A stretch of DNA of 64,000 nucleotides from Alphaproteobacteria bacterium (GCA_016125405.1 WGLW01000012.1:1-64000), one strand, 5' to 3'; counted from the stretch's first letter, positions 1 to 7,486 are shown. The notes: generated by a model from the sequence alone, not told the origin. Translations and numbers: made by a program.

Positions 1-68
1 CGGGCGAGGCCTCCAGCATCGTCCCAAGCGCGATATGCGCCCCGCAGGTTATGGCGAATCCGCGTTAA
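1..68 (+). CDS. C-terminal tail of an unidentified gene (partial)
   Basis: Frame 3 is open from the window edge to a TAA at 66-68. It ends in the residues SAICAPQVMANPR and its third codon positions are GC-rich, like the host genes here. Only about 21 residues are visible, so no family can be named. A terminator-like hairpin follows about 110 bases downstream. The other two forward frames are also open beyond this point, so the frame choice is an inference. Confidence 0.3.
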   Translation, partial: GEASSIVPSAICAPQVMANPR

Positions 69-124
69 GGCGCTCCTCCTGCCGCCACGGCAGTTTGTTT
101 ACCTTTGATTAACCGAACGGGCGC

Positions 125-160
125 ATGGTGAAGATGTCTTCCCTTGAAGACACCCCACCA
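125..160. other. Imperfect inverted repeat (nested hairpin)
   Basis: ATGGTG (125-130) is complementary to CACCAT near 155-160, and between them GTCTTC and GAAGAC form an inner stem around a CCTT loop. The nested arms would fold into a long hairpin in RNA. It lies upstream of a stronger terminator-like hairpin. It could be a transcript end or an operator; the sequence does not decide. Confidence 0.3.
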
Positions 161-176
161 TCACCCAAACGCCTTT

Positions 177-207
177 GCGGGAGCCTCTGGCTCCCGCCTC
201 TTCCTTT
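177..207 (+). terminator. Rho-independent terminator-like hairpin
   Basis: GCGGGAGCC (177-185) pairs perfectly with GGCTCCCGC (189-197) around a TCT loop, and a pyrimidine-rich tail (CTCTTCCTTTT) follows. This fits an intrinsic terminator for a gene entering from the left. A second GC arm pair with a T-run (CGGGG, T-run, CCCCG) follows at about 253-271. Confidence 0.55.
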
Positions 208-280
208 TGGCGCTTGCTAGAGAGTGTTTGCGGGCCGAAATCGCCGCTGGCCCGGGGATTTTTTTGCCCCGCGCCAAGCC

Positions 281-309
281 TTGCACCCCCGACAGGCGAA
301 GGCTATACC
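281..309 (+). promoter_or_regulatory. Promoter of tRNA-Asn
   Basis: TTGCAC (281-286) and TATACC (304-309) are separated by exactly 17 bases, and the mature tRNA starts 17 bases after the -10 box. This is a good match to a housekeeping sigma-70 promoter and is placed where a short tRNA leader would start. Confidence 0.6.
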
Positions 310-325
310 CCGCCCTCCACCGAGT

Positions 326-401
326 TCCGCGGTAGCTCAGTTGGTAGAGCAGGCGACTGTTAATCGCCTGGTCGTTGGTTCGAGTCCAACCCGCGGAGCC
401 A
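326..401 (+). tRNA. tRNA-Asn (anticodon GTT)
   Basis: The acceptor arms TCCGCGG (326-332) and CCGCGGA (391-397) pair fully. The D-arm contains AGCTCAGTTGGTAGAGC, the anticodon loop reads CTGTTAA with GTT at 359-361, the T-loop is TTCGAGT, and CCA is encoded at 399-401. Its last 15 bases (387-401) are repeated at 10534-10548, which makes it the insertion target of the mobile element to its right. The tRNA stays intact because the element supplies the 3' end. Confidence 0.97.
387..401. repeat. attL: left attachment site in tRNA-Asn
   Basis: The 15-base sequence CAACCCGCGGAGCCA is identical to 10534-10548. It covers the 3' part of the T-arm, the acceptor strand and CCA of tRNA-Asn, a classic tyrosine-integrase target. 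Identity stops directly on both sides. Confidence 0.85.
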
Positions 402-446
402 GTTTCCCCCGTAACATATTGAATTTATTAGGCATTCATTTGCCGC

Positions 447-465
447 CCATAGCGCTGACCATAGC
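447..465. repeat. Left arm-type repeats (likely integrase arm sites)
   Basis: Two copies of CCATAGC lie 12 bases apart (447-453 and 459-465). The whole 19-base stretch differs by one base from 10396-10414 at the other end of the element. The copies lie about 46 bases inside attL. Direct repeats flanking the core on both sides are what the N-terminal arm-binding domain of a tyrosine integrase recognises; binding is inferred. Confidence 0.6.
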
Positions 466-646
466 ACGGCGCTTCGGATGGGACGGCTTTGTTGCGTCCA
501 CAGGCACGCCAAGCTGACGAACCGCCAGCAATTAACCCTGCTGCCGAACATTGAGACTTGATCGCAGGTACGAACTTCCGACCGAACGTTTTTAGATGGC
601 GAGAAAAAGAGAAAACCGGGAATTGGGGCTGTGTCGTCATCCGGCT

Positions 647-772
647 TTAGCCACCTTAGCCACTTTAGCCACGGCACTCGGCAAAATCTCAATCTCCAAA
701 GAGAAGTCGTTTTGATATTCCTCAGAGTGAGTTTCTGAGGCTCGCCTCGGCTAAAACGGCTAATCCGGCTAA
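647..772. other. Putative replication origin with inverted iteron sets
   Basis: TTAGCC occurs at 647, 656 and 665, an exact 9-base period. Its reverse complement GGCTAA occurs at 749, 758 and 767, again with period 9. The 78 bases between the sets are more AT-rich than the surroundings and contain a hairpin, CCTCAGA (720-726) with TCTGAGG (734-740). The site lies just past the 3' end of the element's primase-type gene. As far as I recall, staphylococcal pathogenicity islands have the same plan: two hexamer iteron sets around an AT-rich core, 3' of rep. Origin function is an inference. Confidence 0.6.
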
Positions 773-784
773 ACAGCATTCGCC

Positions 785-3343
785 CTACTGCGGCGGTCGC
801 ACGCGCCAACGGTGCTTGCGGTCGGGGAGCGGCAACAGCCAGCGGTGATCTTCAAGCAGCCGCGCCGGACGCAATGCGCCCGCCTTGTCACGCACCTGAG
901 CGGCGCGAGGCCCAAATTGGTAGATGGTCTGCAAGTCTATCGTGTCGTGACCTTCGCGCATCCGCTCATGCAGCCAATTCAGCAGGTGCTTGGCTTGTCG
1001 GATTTCCGGGTTCGTATGGGCGGTATCCCACAACCGCAACGCCTCGCTGGCATAGAACGTCGCAAGCTGCATTCCGCATGTGAACGCATGAGCCGGTATG
1101 TTCGGGGTGTTGGGGCCAAGTTCGACAAGTGCGATGACGGCGGCGAGGCGTAATGCGTGTTCGGGAAGCTTGTTCGCGAAGCTCTTGATGTTCGCATATT
1201 CGCCGTTGGGACCAAGTTTGCTTTCAACCTCGTTCGCGAACGCGATCCAAAGCGACTTGGCTTCCGGTGACAGATGCAGCTTGCGCGGCGCAAGTTCGTT
1301 GTCGCCGCCTTCGGCCATCGGCAACGGCGTCTTGAGAATGTTTGTTATGTGATGGTTGTAAGCGGCAAGAGCCGACTTCGCTGAGAAGTTGTGGTTGTCG
1401 TCAAGAAAGCGTGTGCCCGACTTCGTATCAGGTGCGCAAATCAGGAAGCGGCCAAGAAAGCCAATGCCCTTCAAGTCGGCGTCAGACAACATCTTGTCGG
1501 AAATGTCGGGCTGCATCATCAAGTGCGCTGACATGCGGCGGTTGAACAACATGACCGTCTCATTGACACGCACGCGGTCAATGGCAGAGCCGTCCCACAA
1601 TTTGTTAAGCCCGCCCGCCATCGCAAGTCGGTTCTCAGGCTGCATACTGTGACTGTTGAGGAAGCGTGCGCCTTCATCGGAGTACATGCCGAGAGACGGC
1701 GAACCGTATTCAAACAGCTTGAACAAGCCTTCAAACGTCGGCTCGCTGCATGTCAGTGCGGGCTTCGACGGCGGCACGGGTTCGCCCGGCATTGATGTGA
1801 GCGCGCTTTTGATTTCATCGAGTGTCGCGCTCTTGGTTTTCTCTACCTGTTTGCGCGCTATGTCGTGCGCCTGCTTTTCAATGTCGTAGTCAGCCTTCTT
1901 CGTTTTGTATTCGGCGTATCGGTCGTGGACGTGCTGATTGATGGCGGCAAAGGCTATGGCGTCCACAGTGGATTTGCGTTCGCCGCTCTCTGCGATTGTC
2001 AGCAGGAACAAGCTGACCGGGCGTGCGCCGCCGGTCGCTGGTATGACAACGTCAGCGTGCGGCTGTACGACAAGCGCAGCCGCGCCAAGTACCGACTGCG
2101 CAGCGATGGCGGCGGGGCACTTCACTTCTTCCACAATCGCACGGGTTGCGGCGCTGAGGATCGGACCGAGGGCGTCCACAGGGAACGGCGGGGCCGGGGG
2201 AAGCTCACGGCTCAGAGGTTCCGGTGCGAGCGGCTGTGAGAAGACGGCAGGCGCGCCCATGGGCTGCATTCCTTGAGGTTGGGAAAGGGTCGATGGCCAA
2301 GGCCGGTCTTGGCTCTGTACGGGCTCGCCAGAGGCCATTTGCCGCCCGAGAGCGATCACGCTGTCAGGGATGGCCGGTCGCCCGCCCAACTTCGCCGCCA
2401 TGCGGTCAACGTCAGCATCTTTCTCACGCCGGTAGAGTTCGGAGTTGCGAAACATGCGGGCGCACTGTGAACGGCTGCGCGAGTAGAACCGCAACGTTTC
2501 CATCAAGGCGAAGTCAGCTTCGGACTGCGAAGAATACGGTTGGCCCTTGCTGTCAACGACGTGCTGCCATTGGCCCGCCCACAGTTGTTTGAACTTGTCG
2601 CCGTTCTTCGGCGCGTTCGCAGCCCGCGACCAAACCGTGTCGTCGTCTTCCGTTTGCGGTTCGTCGGGCGTGCCGCCTTCGCTGTACATCGCGCGGCTGT
2701 TGCTGAGTTCCGCCCACAGTGCGTTGAGTTCGTCGTTGCGATCAGCGATCCATGCATTGCTGTAAACGTCGCCGGTCATCGTGAAGTAGCGGCCTGACGA
2801 ATAGACTTCGATCTTGTGCGCTCGGCTGTTGATGCCCTTCGGCACGCTGCCTTTTACGATGACGTGCAAGCCCTTCCCGCTAGGGCTTTTCTCTGCGTAT
2901 GAGTTGAACCGTTCGGCCCATTGCTTCTGGTACGCGAAAAGTTCGGCGTCGTCAGTCTGGTCAAAATCGACGCCTGCGTATGGGTCGTTGTCGCTGAACA
3001 CGAAGCCGATCCCGTCCCATTGTTTGCCGGGCGGATTGCGCTTGCTGGCGCGAAACGCGGCGACGCATTCGTCAAACGCGCGCCATGTCTTGGGATCGAT
3101 CGATGAAGCGTGCCGCTTCGTGTGCGGGCTATAAAGTACCTTGGCTAGCTTCTCTTGATTAGGTTTGTGTTCGTACCGCCAAACGACGAAGTTCCGATAA
3201 GCTTTAAGCTCAGCGGGGATGCGGTCGAATTGATCTTGTAAATTGGCAGGGAGCGATATATCTGTGGAGCCCTGACTGTGTTGCCAGACTTCATCTGCGG
3301 CCCCTACTTCGCCAGAGTGGGGGCCGTTCCATTTTTCTACCAT
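785..3343 (-). CDS. PrimPol-like primase/polymerase with DUF3987 NTPase domain
   Basis: This 852-residue protein is the element's likely replication initiator. Residues 40-215 resemble a PrimPol (archaeo-eukaryotic primase) domain of the phage NrS-1 polymerase type. It shows a metal-binding DFD at about 126-128, SGKGLH ending at about 160, and GRYF at about 184-187. From about residue 390 the protein matches DUF3987 (YfjI-like) NTPases, with a Walker-A-like AESGERKST at 451-459 and an acidic SDEG later. The Walker A lacks the usual second glycine spacing. The start overlaps the stop of the upstream HTH gene (ATGGTAG), so the two are translationally coupled. The iteron-bearing region lies directly downstream. 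Confidence 0.85.
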   Translation of the reverse strand: MVEKWNGPHSGEVGAADEVWQHSQGSTDISLPANLQDQFDRIPAELKAYRNFVVWRYEHKPNQEKLAKVLYSPHTKRHASSIDPKTWRAFDECVAAFRASKRNPPGKQWDGIGFVFSDNDPYAGVDFDQTDDAELFAYQKQWAERFNSYAEKSPSGKGLHVIVKGSVPKGINSRAHKIEVYSSGRYFTMTGDVYSNAWIADRNDELNALWAELSNSRAMYSEGGTPDEPQTEDDDTVWSRAANAPKNGDKFKQLWAGQWQHVVDSKGQPYSSQSEADFALMETLRFYSRSRSQCARMFRNSELYRREKDADVDRMAAKLGGRPAIPDSVIALGRQMASGEPVQSQDRPWPSTLSQPQGMQPMGAPAVFSQPLAPEPLSRELPPAPPFPVDALGPILSAATRAIVEEVKCPAAIAAQSVLGAAALVVQPHADVVIPATGGARPVSLFLLTIAESGERKSTVDAIAFAAINQHVHDRYAEYKTKKADYDIEKQAHDIARKQVEKTKSATLDEIKSALTSMPGEPVPPSKPALTCSEPTFEGLFKLFEYGSPSLGMYSDEGARFLNSHSMQPENRLAMAGGLNKLWDGSAIDRVRVNETVMLFNRRMSAHLMMQPDISDKMLSDADLKGIGFLGRFLICAPDTKSGTRFLDDNHNFSAKSALAAYNHHITNILKTPLPMAEGGDNELAPRKLHLSPEAKSLWIAFANEVESKLGPNGEYANIKSFANKLPEHALRLAAVIALVELGPNTPNIPAHAFTCGMQLATFYASEALRLWDTAHTNPEIRQAKHLLNWLHERMREGHDTIDLQTIYQFGPRAAQVRDKAGALRPARLLEDHRWLLPLPDRKHRWRVRPPQ

Positions 3344-3546
3344 GGCACTCCCTGCGGCGGCTCTGGCCTTGCGGCTAGACGCTCATCAATCCATCGCTGC
3401 ACTTCACTCGAAGCGAACAGGAAACGCCCGCCGAATATGGCCGGGCGAAGCTCCCCGCGCGTGACAAGGCGACGGATCGTGTACGGGCTCAGCGATGTGC
3501 GCTGGCATACGTCGCGGACCTTCAAAAGCGTCTCAGCGCTTTCCAT
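3337..3546 (-). CDS. Small AlpA/excisionase-like helix-turn-helix protein
   Basis: The protein has about 69 residues. A single MerR/excisionase-type winged HTH (LLKVRDVCQRTSLSPYTIRR, then a short wing GELRPAIFGGRFLF and ASSEVQRWIDERL) makes up nearly all of it. An ATG at 3546 is preferred because GGAG lies 8 bases upstream; a TTG two codons earlier sits too close to it. Its stop overlaps the start of the PrimPol gene, so it probably acts with it as a replication regulator, an iteron-binding partner or an excision factor. The element has a second AlpA-like protein at 8527-8760. Confidence 0.75.
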   Translation of the reverse strand: MESAETLLKVRDVCQRTSLSPYTIRRLVTRGELRPAIFGGRFLFASSEVQRWIDERLAARPEPPQGVPW

Positions 3547-3948
3547 TTTCAATTCTCCGGGTTGTGCAAGGCTTGGAATAGCTTATACTTGCTATCGCCA
3601 CAATACGAACACAGAAAATGTTTTAAGGCCGAACAACGAGTGTTGATTTAGAGAAGCAACTAGAGCGAGCGCTAATAGGAGCGACACGCGCACGAACCGA
3701 ACTTGATGCGATTGAGCGCAGCAGAGCGAAACGCAACATTGCAGTCGCGCGCATCTATGCGCGTAGCTGTGAGAGCGAGGTTGAACGGCTGCGAGGCTTG
3801 ATTGCAGCGCGAGACAAACCCGACTAGCTCAGCTGCGTGTATGCGATGCCCGCGATCAGCGCAGCCAATCCCAATAAGTAAACGGGGCATTTACCCCTTG
3901 GGCGCATCGTGCTCGCGATTGGACCTAACGTCCTGCATGGGGGACATG
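3547..3948. other. Divergent control region between replication genes and cargo genes
   Basis: About 400 bases separate the leftward HTH/PrimPol pair from the rightward cargo genes. Besides a short reading frame listed separately, it holds two small hairpins: GGGG-CATTTA-CCCC near 3883-3896, and GGAC-CTAAC-GTCC near 3921-3933 just before the secreted-protein start. A TATAAG-like -10 for the HTH gene is visible near 3582-3587 on the minus strand, without a convincing -35. Confidence 0.4.
3627..3827 (+). CDS. Short coding-like frame without a normal start codon
   Basis: This frame is open between a TAA at 3624-3626 and a TAG at 3825-3827. From about 3642 it reads as a charged, helical protein of about 60 residues (VDLEKQLERALIGATRARTE, later SEVERLRGLIAARDKPD), with amphipathic heptad-like spacing. 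No ATG, GTG or TTG lies in frame near the 5' end. It may use a rare start such as ACG at 3636, be a relic of a longer gene, or be chance. The composition looks more protein-like than the opposite strand. Confidence 0.3.
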   Translation, partial: GRTTSVDLEKQLERALIGATRARTELDAIERSRAKRNIAVARIYARSCESEVERLRGLIAARDKPD

Positions 3949-4323
3949 ATGAAATCACTCATTGTAGCTATCCCGCTCCTGCTCATAGCAGCCGGGGCCA
4001 GTGCCCAAACGCCAACTGTGGAGCTAACCTGCGACGGTGAGTTCACCGATTATGTTCGCCCGAATGCCGATGTGAAGGTGACAGGTGTATTCCTACGCAT
4101 ATCGCAAACCTCTATCCACATTGCGGGCGGCCTTCGCGAGTTCAACGGCGACTACCCGATCACGAAAAGCGACGAAGCGACCGTGCAGAGCGACGGACCC
4201 GTATTCATCAGCTCGATCAATCGGTTTAGCGGCGAGTTCGGCATGATCCGCAAGAAAGCCAATAGTGAAAGCCTAGCTTGGCATTTCGCTGCGTTCTGCA
4301 AGAAGCCCAAAGCGCTGTTCTAG
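3949..4323 (+). CDS. Small secreted protein, cargo of the element
   Basis: The product has about 124 residues and begins with a typical Sec signal peptide (MKSLIVAIPLLLIAAGASAQ), with likely cleavage after ASA. Two ATGs occur in tandem at 3946 and 3949; the second has GGGGG five bases upstream. The mature part is about 105 residues with two cysteines (LTCDGEF and AAFCKKP) that could form a disulfide. I do not recognise a family. It is transcribed opposite to the phage-type genes and ends 9 bases before the DUF2971 gene, so the two look like a cargo pair. Confidence 0.7.
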   Translation: MKSLIVAIPLLLIAAGASAQTPTVELTCDGEFTDYVRPNADVKVTGVFLRISQTSIHIAGGLREFNGDYPITKSDEATVQSDGPVFISSINRFSGEFGMIRKKANSESLAWHFAAFCKKPKALF

Positions 4324-4332
4324 ACATCGCCC

Positions 4333-4992
4333 ATGATTGTCTATCACTACCTTAACCGGCAGTACGGCCTTGAAAGTATCTGCTTGCGGCGGCTACGTGC
4401 ATCGGTCGTTGATGAACTGAAAGACCCTTACGAACATCGCGCGTTCGCGCTGAGCCCTCGCGACGATGCCTTGTTTAGTCGCGTCATCAAACAGATGGGC
4501 AAGCCCAATCGCTTCAACAACTGGGTCGGTCAGGGTGTCATCTCATTCTGCAAGAGCTACGACAGCCCCGTCATGTGGAGCCAATACGCGCAAGATCATC
4601 AAGGGCTCTGTTTGGGGTTCAAGCTGATCGACAACGCCGGAGGCTGGCGAGAGGTTGAATATGTACCCGACCGCAAGCCTATGCGCCTGCTTGATGTGGC
4701 CATGCAGGACATGCTGATCTGCGCCACGACAAAGTTTCAGGATTGGAAATACGAACATGAAGTCCGGGCGCTTGTCCCGCTCGATCCTGCTAGGCGGGAA
4801 GGCGGGAACTACTTCTTTGACTACTGCCCACAGTTGAAGCTCACGGCTGTTATTGCGGGCGTCAATTGCACGCTGCCCAAAGCAACCATTGATAGGGCGC
4901 TAGGCGATCTGGCTACCGACGAAGTTGACCGCTTCAAGGTACGCCGAAATCGCGGTGATTTTTCTATGGTTCGTAGCAAGAAACAGTGGTGA
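4333..4992 (+). CDS. DUF2971 domain protein, cargo of the element
   Basis: This 219-residue protein starts MIVYHYLNRQYGLESICLRRLRAS and continues LKDPYEHRAF, the N-terminal pattern of DUF2971. A conserved middle (ISFCKSYDSPVMWSQYAQDHQGLCLGF) matches the family's core, where a substrate-like pocket is expected. The function is not established. DUF2971 genes are common as variable cargo on phages and islands, so a role in phage defence or inter-element competition is possible but inferred. It shares an orientation with the upstream secreted protein and is isolated from the leftward packaging operon. Confidence 0.75.
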   Translation: MIVYHYLNRQYGLESICLRRLRASVVDELKDPYEHRAFALSPRDDALFSRVIKQMGKPNRFNNWVGQGVISFCKSYDSPVMWSQYAQDHQGLCLGFKLIDNAGGWREVEYVPDRKPMRLLDVAMQDMLICATTKFQDWKYEHEVRALVPLDPARREGGNYFFDYCPQLKLTAVIAGVNCTLPKATIDRALGDLATDEVDRFKVRRNRGDFSMVRSKKQW

Positions 4993-5045
4993 GGCGGACT
5001 GCTAAGCCTCCGCACTACGGCGCGTTGCTAGGTTCGGCCATGTCA

Positions 5046-5222
5046 TCATTCGGATGCGGCTTTACCATCTGCTTTGCAATGTCGGCGGGCGCGCGTAGCC
5101 AATCCATCCATTTGTCGCGCGTCAGGATCAAAGTCACCGACAACCTGCCCGCCACCGCCAATGGCTAGGCGAACCCATTTCAGGATGCCATCAATTTCCT
5201 GCACGACGTATTCGTTACACAT
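5046..5222 (-). CDS. Short unknown protein downstream of terL
   Basis: An ATG at 5222 opens a frame of 58 codons ending with TGA at 5046-5048. The product begins MCNEYVVQEIDGILKWVRLA, has a glycine-rich turn and a basic C-terminal half. It lies 58 bases after the terL stop in the same direction, so it may be the last gene of the packaging operon. I see no strong ribosome binding site and no family, hence the modest confidence. Confidence 0.4.
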   Translation of the reverse strand: MCNEYVVQEIDGILKWVRLAIGGGGQVVGDFDPDARQMDGLATRARRHCKADGKAASE

Positions 5223-5280
5223 GCGGCGAGACTAGCACTGTGAGCGCAAGTCTCAATGTTCGTCTGTCGATGCCGCGCTA

Positions 5281-6678
5281 CTACATGCCTGTTAACGGGA
5301 ACGCCTGCATGTGATCGCGCATACGCAGCACGCCGTATCTGCAAGCGTCTGCGGCATGGTCAGGCCCCTTCGTGTCAACGTCCTCTTGTCTGCGTTCGTC
5401 TCGCGCAAGATAGGGCGTCGTGGACCAAAAATACTCTGCTGCGCGCGTGACGTACAAGCCGGGCACATCTGGCTTGCCCGCGTCTGCAAGTAGGCGGCGC
5501 ATGGTCTGCCAACCGGATATGCGGTCAGCTTTGCGTGCGGGGGCAAAGCTGACGCCGCAACGACGGTATTCATCTGCAAGCGAGCCGGTCGCATAACCAA
5601 TGTTCGCGAACACGGCATCATCGGCAACGCCGCGCGGTGCGATCTTCCATCGCGCACACATTGTTCGGATTTCTTCGGCAAGGATTGTGACGGGCCAATT
5701 GAGGCCAGCGTTAAGGCGTCCCCTTTGGTTCGTCGCAAGTTCATCCACAATGATGATGCTATCGCGCGGATAAAACTTGCCGTCCGGCCCCTCAGCGCCC
5801 GGCGATTGCAGCATGACGTAAGTTACGCTTGGCGCGCTGAAACCTGCATCATGCGCGAGCCAATGATCCCAGCGCCAACCGTGATTGTCGGGGATCGTTT
5901 GCCACTTCGCCGGATCAATCGCGTTGCGCGCTTCGTCAATCACAGAGCTAAAGAAAGCGCCTCGGGCAATTGTCCACGATCCGTCAATCCAAGCCTTGAG
6001 CAGTTCGGGGTCATGCGGTGCGGATGATTCAAGCTGTGCGCGGTACTGCGCTTGGTCAATGAAGGTGTTTTCAACGAAGGTCGATGGTGCATGGACAAAG
6101 GTTCGCTTGGATCGTTCCTCAAGAAAAGGCGTCCACGGTGCGGCCTTGAATACGTAGCGCTGTGCAATCCAGTGATGGCCGACGCCACCGGGGTTCGCGC
6201 TGATTACCATGCGTAGCGGTATGCCCTTCTGCGACCTCAGATTACTTCTCAGAAGGTCAAGGAGGTCGGGACTGTCGTATTGCCCCGCTTCATCGCAAAG
6301 TATCATGGACTGCGAGCGTCCTTGGTACTTGGCCCAATCGCTATGCGTCTCAAGTTGCCCGAGTTCGAGTGTCCCGCCGCCCGGCAGTCTCCAGATATGT
6401 TCGCTGCTGTTAAAGCGGGCGGCTGTTCCGTAAATTGTCGCGAACAACTCACGCGTCAAAAGTTCAAAGTCCCGCAACCCGGCGTAAGTCTTGCGCAAGT
6501 ACAGCATGTGAGAGCGCGGGCCGTATTGTTCGGCATGGCGCAAGGCGAGAAGTGCGAGGCAATAGCTTTTGCCGCCGCCACGACCGCCGCCAAGGAACAC
6601 GTCAAGTTCTTCAGGTATCGTCAGAACGCGGTGCTGGAAGGGGGACAGGCTGAGGGATTGCGTTTCCATGTTGGTCAA
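5281..6678 (-). CDS. terL: Phage terminase large subunit (TerL)
   Basis: At 465 residues this is full length for a terminase motor. Walker A is GGGRGGGKS at about 30-38 and Walker B is MILCDEA at about 125-131. The C-terminal RNase H-like nuclease shows an acidic residue in HDAGFSAP, a second in GVADDAVF, and the typical final DHAADACRYG near 441-450. All motifs appear intact. The start overlaps the end of terS by about 68 bases in another frame. TerL would drive DNA into a prohead and cut the concatemer, yet no prohead genes are present, so it must work on a helper's procapsid if the element is a satellite. Confidence 0.93.
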   Translation of the reverse strand: MTNMETQSLSLSPFQHRVLTIPEELDVFLGGGRGGGKSYCLALLALRHAEQYGPRSHMLYLRKTYAGLRDFELLTRELFATIYGTAARFNSSEHIWRLPGGGTLELGQLETHSDWAKYQGRSQSMILCDEAGQYDSPDLLDLLRSNLRSQKGIPLRMVISANPGGVGHHWIAQRYVFKAAPWTPFLEERSKRTFVHAPSTFVENTFIDQAQYRAQLESSAPHDPELLKAWIDGSWTIARGAFFSSVIDEARNAIDPAKWQTIPDNHGWRWDHWLAHDAGFSAPSVTYVMLQSPGAEGPDGKFYPRDSIIIVDELATNQRGRLNAGLNWPVTILAEEIRTMCARWKIAPRGVADDAVFANIGYATGSLADEYRRCGVSFAPARKADRISGWQTMRRLLADAGKPDVPGLYVTRAAEYFWSTTPYLARDERRQEDVDTKGPDHAADACRYGVLRMRDHMQAFPLTGM

Positions 6679-7048
6679 TCACAGGCAAGGCAGACATTGG
6701 CAATGCGCCGGGAAGTTGGAATGTGATGTTGACGCGGCTTGCGGCGGCGTCCTGCTGTTCGCCTTCGCGCCAGCCAAACCTTGCTTTCAAGAGAAAGAGC
6801 GCGGCAATCGTGTCGCCGTTCATGGCTTTCCGGTAGAGCACGTTTGTAAGCGCAAACTCTTGGCGACCGCGCCCGAGTTCGTATTGCTCTTTAAGGTCCG
6901 GGTATTCATCCAACCAGCGGCGAAACGTGTCGGCTGACGTGCCGAGCAGGTTCGCTACACCAAGCTTGTTGTGGCCTTCTTCCGCAAGTTCGCGGATACG
7001 CAACGCGGCGTCAGGTGGCGGTTGTTTGAGTGGACGGCCCGGAGTCAT
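6611..7048 (-). CDS. terS: Terminase small subunit-like protein (TerS)
   Basis: The 145-residue protein begins with a proline-rich lead and an HTH of the small-terminase kind (ALRIRELAEEGHNKLGVANL then TSADTFRRWLDEYPDLKEQY). A helical segment follows (ALTNVLYRKAMNGDTIAALF, ARFGWREGEQQ), a pattern found in many phage DNA-binding small subunits. The tail is proline-rich and probably flexible. It lies directly upstream of terL and overlaps it, the normal terS-terL order. It would choose which DNA is packaged, so its pac/cos site should lie on the element. Confidence 0.8.
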   Translation of the reverse strand: MTPGRPLKQPPPDAALRIRELAEEGHNKLGVANLLGTSADTFRRWLDEYPDLKEQYELGRGRQEFALTNVLYRKAMNGDTIAALFLLKARFGWREGEQQDAAASRVNITFQLPGALPMSALPVIDQHGNAIPQPVPLPAPRSDDT

Positions 7049-7057
7049 GTTAGGCGC

Positions 7058-7486
7058 TCACTTACTGCGAAGCTTCGTGTACACGACACGGTCCATAGCC
7101 TGTTGCTCGCTCAATCCTTCGCGCATGGCTTTCGAGATAGTCGCTTGTGCGATCATGCGCGCGAGCTTCAGAAACTCTTGCGCTGCAATGGCCGTCTGTT
7201 CGTCAATCGGCGGCATGTCGCTATACTCGATGCCGTATAGCGTGCTCAGATTATTAAGAGCGGCTTCGCGGATACGCTTGGCGGCAAGTCGATCCGTCGC
7301 TGAATAGTGGTTGAACAGCTTGACGGCGTCGGGATCGTCTTCGCAATTCACAGCGTCCTGCTTGGAGCTAGCCGCGAAGCTCATAAGCAGCGTAGAGAGA
7401 ATGAGTTCGTAAACGACCGCGTCCAAGTCGGTGTTGAAGCGGGTTCTTGTGAGAAGCGAAAGTTTCGGGGGTGTCATGTCATCCAT
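7058..7486 (-). CDS. Unknown element protein upstream of terS (142 aa)
   Basis: The protein is mostly helical and acidic, with two stretches that could pack as helices (LDAVVYELILSTLLMSFAAS and TAIAAQEFLKLARMIAQATI). No signal peptide, metal motif or known domain is apparent. Its 5' end overlaps the previous gene by 13 bases, and terS begins 10 bases after its stop. This close packing ties it to the packaging module. ATGs at 7486 and 7477 are both possible starts. Confidence 0.6.
   Translation of the reverse strand: MDDMTPPKLSLLTRTRFNTDLDAVVYELILSTLLMSFAASSKQDAVNCEDDPDAVKLFNHYSATDRLAAKRIREAALNNLSTLYGIEYSDMPPIDEQTAIAAQEFLKLARMIAQATISKAMREGLSEQQAMDRVVYTKLRSK

Noticed and set aside
360-809. A long leftward reading frame across the tRNA-Asn end and the iteron region
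   Set aside because: It runs antisense through the tRNA and the repeat sets and has a low-complexity, Trp/Arg-rich composition. The iteron period explains its repeats.
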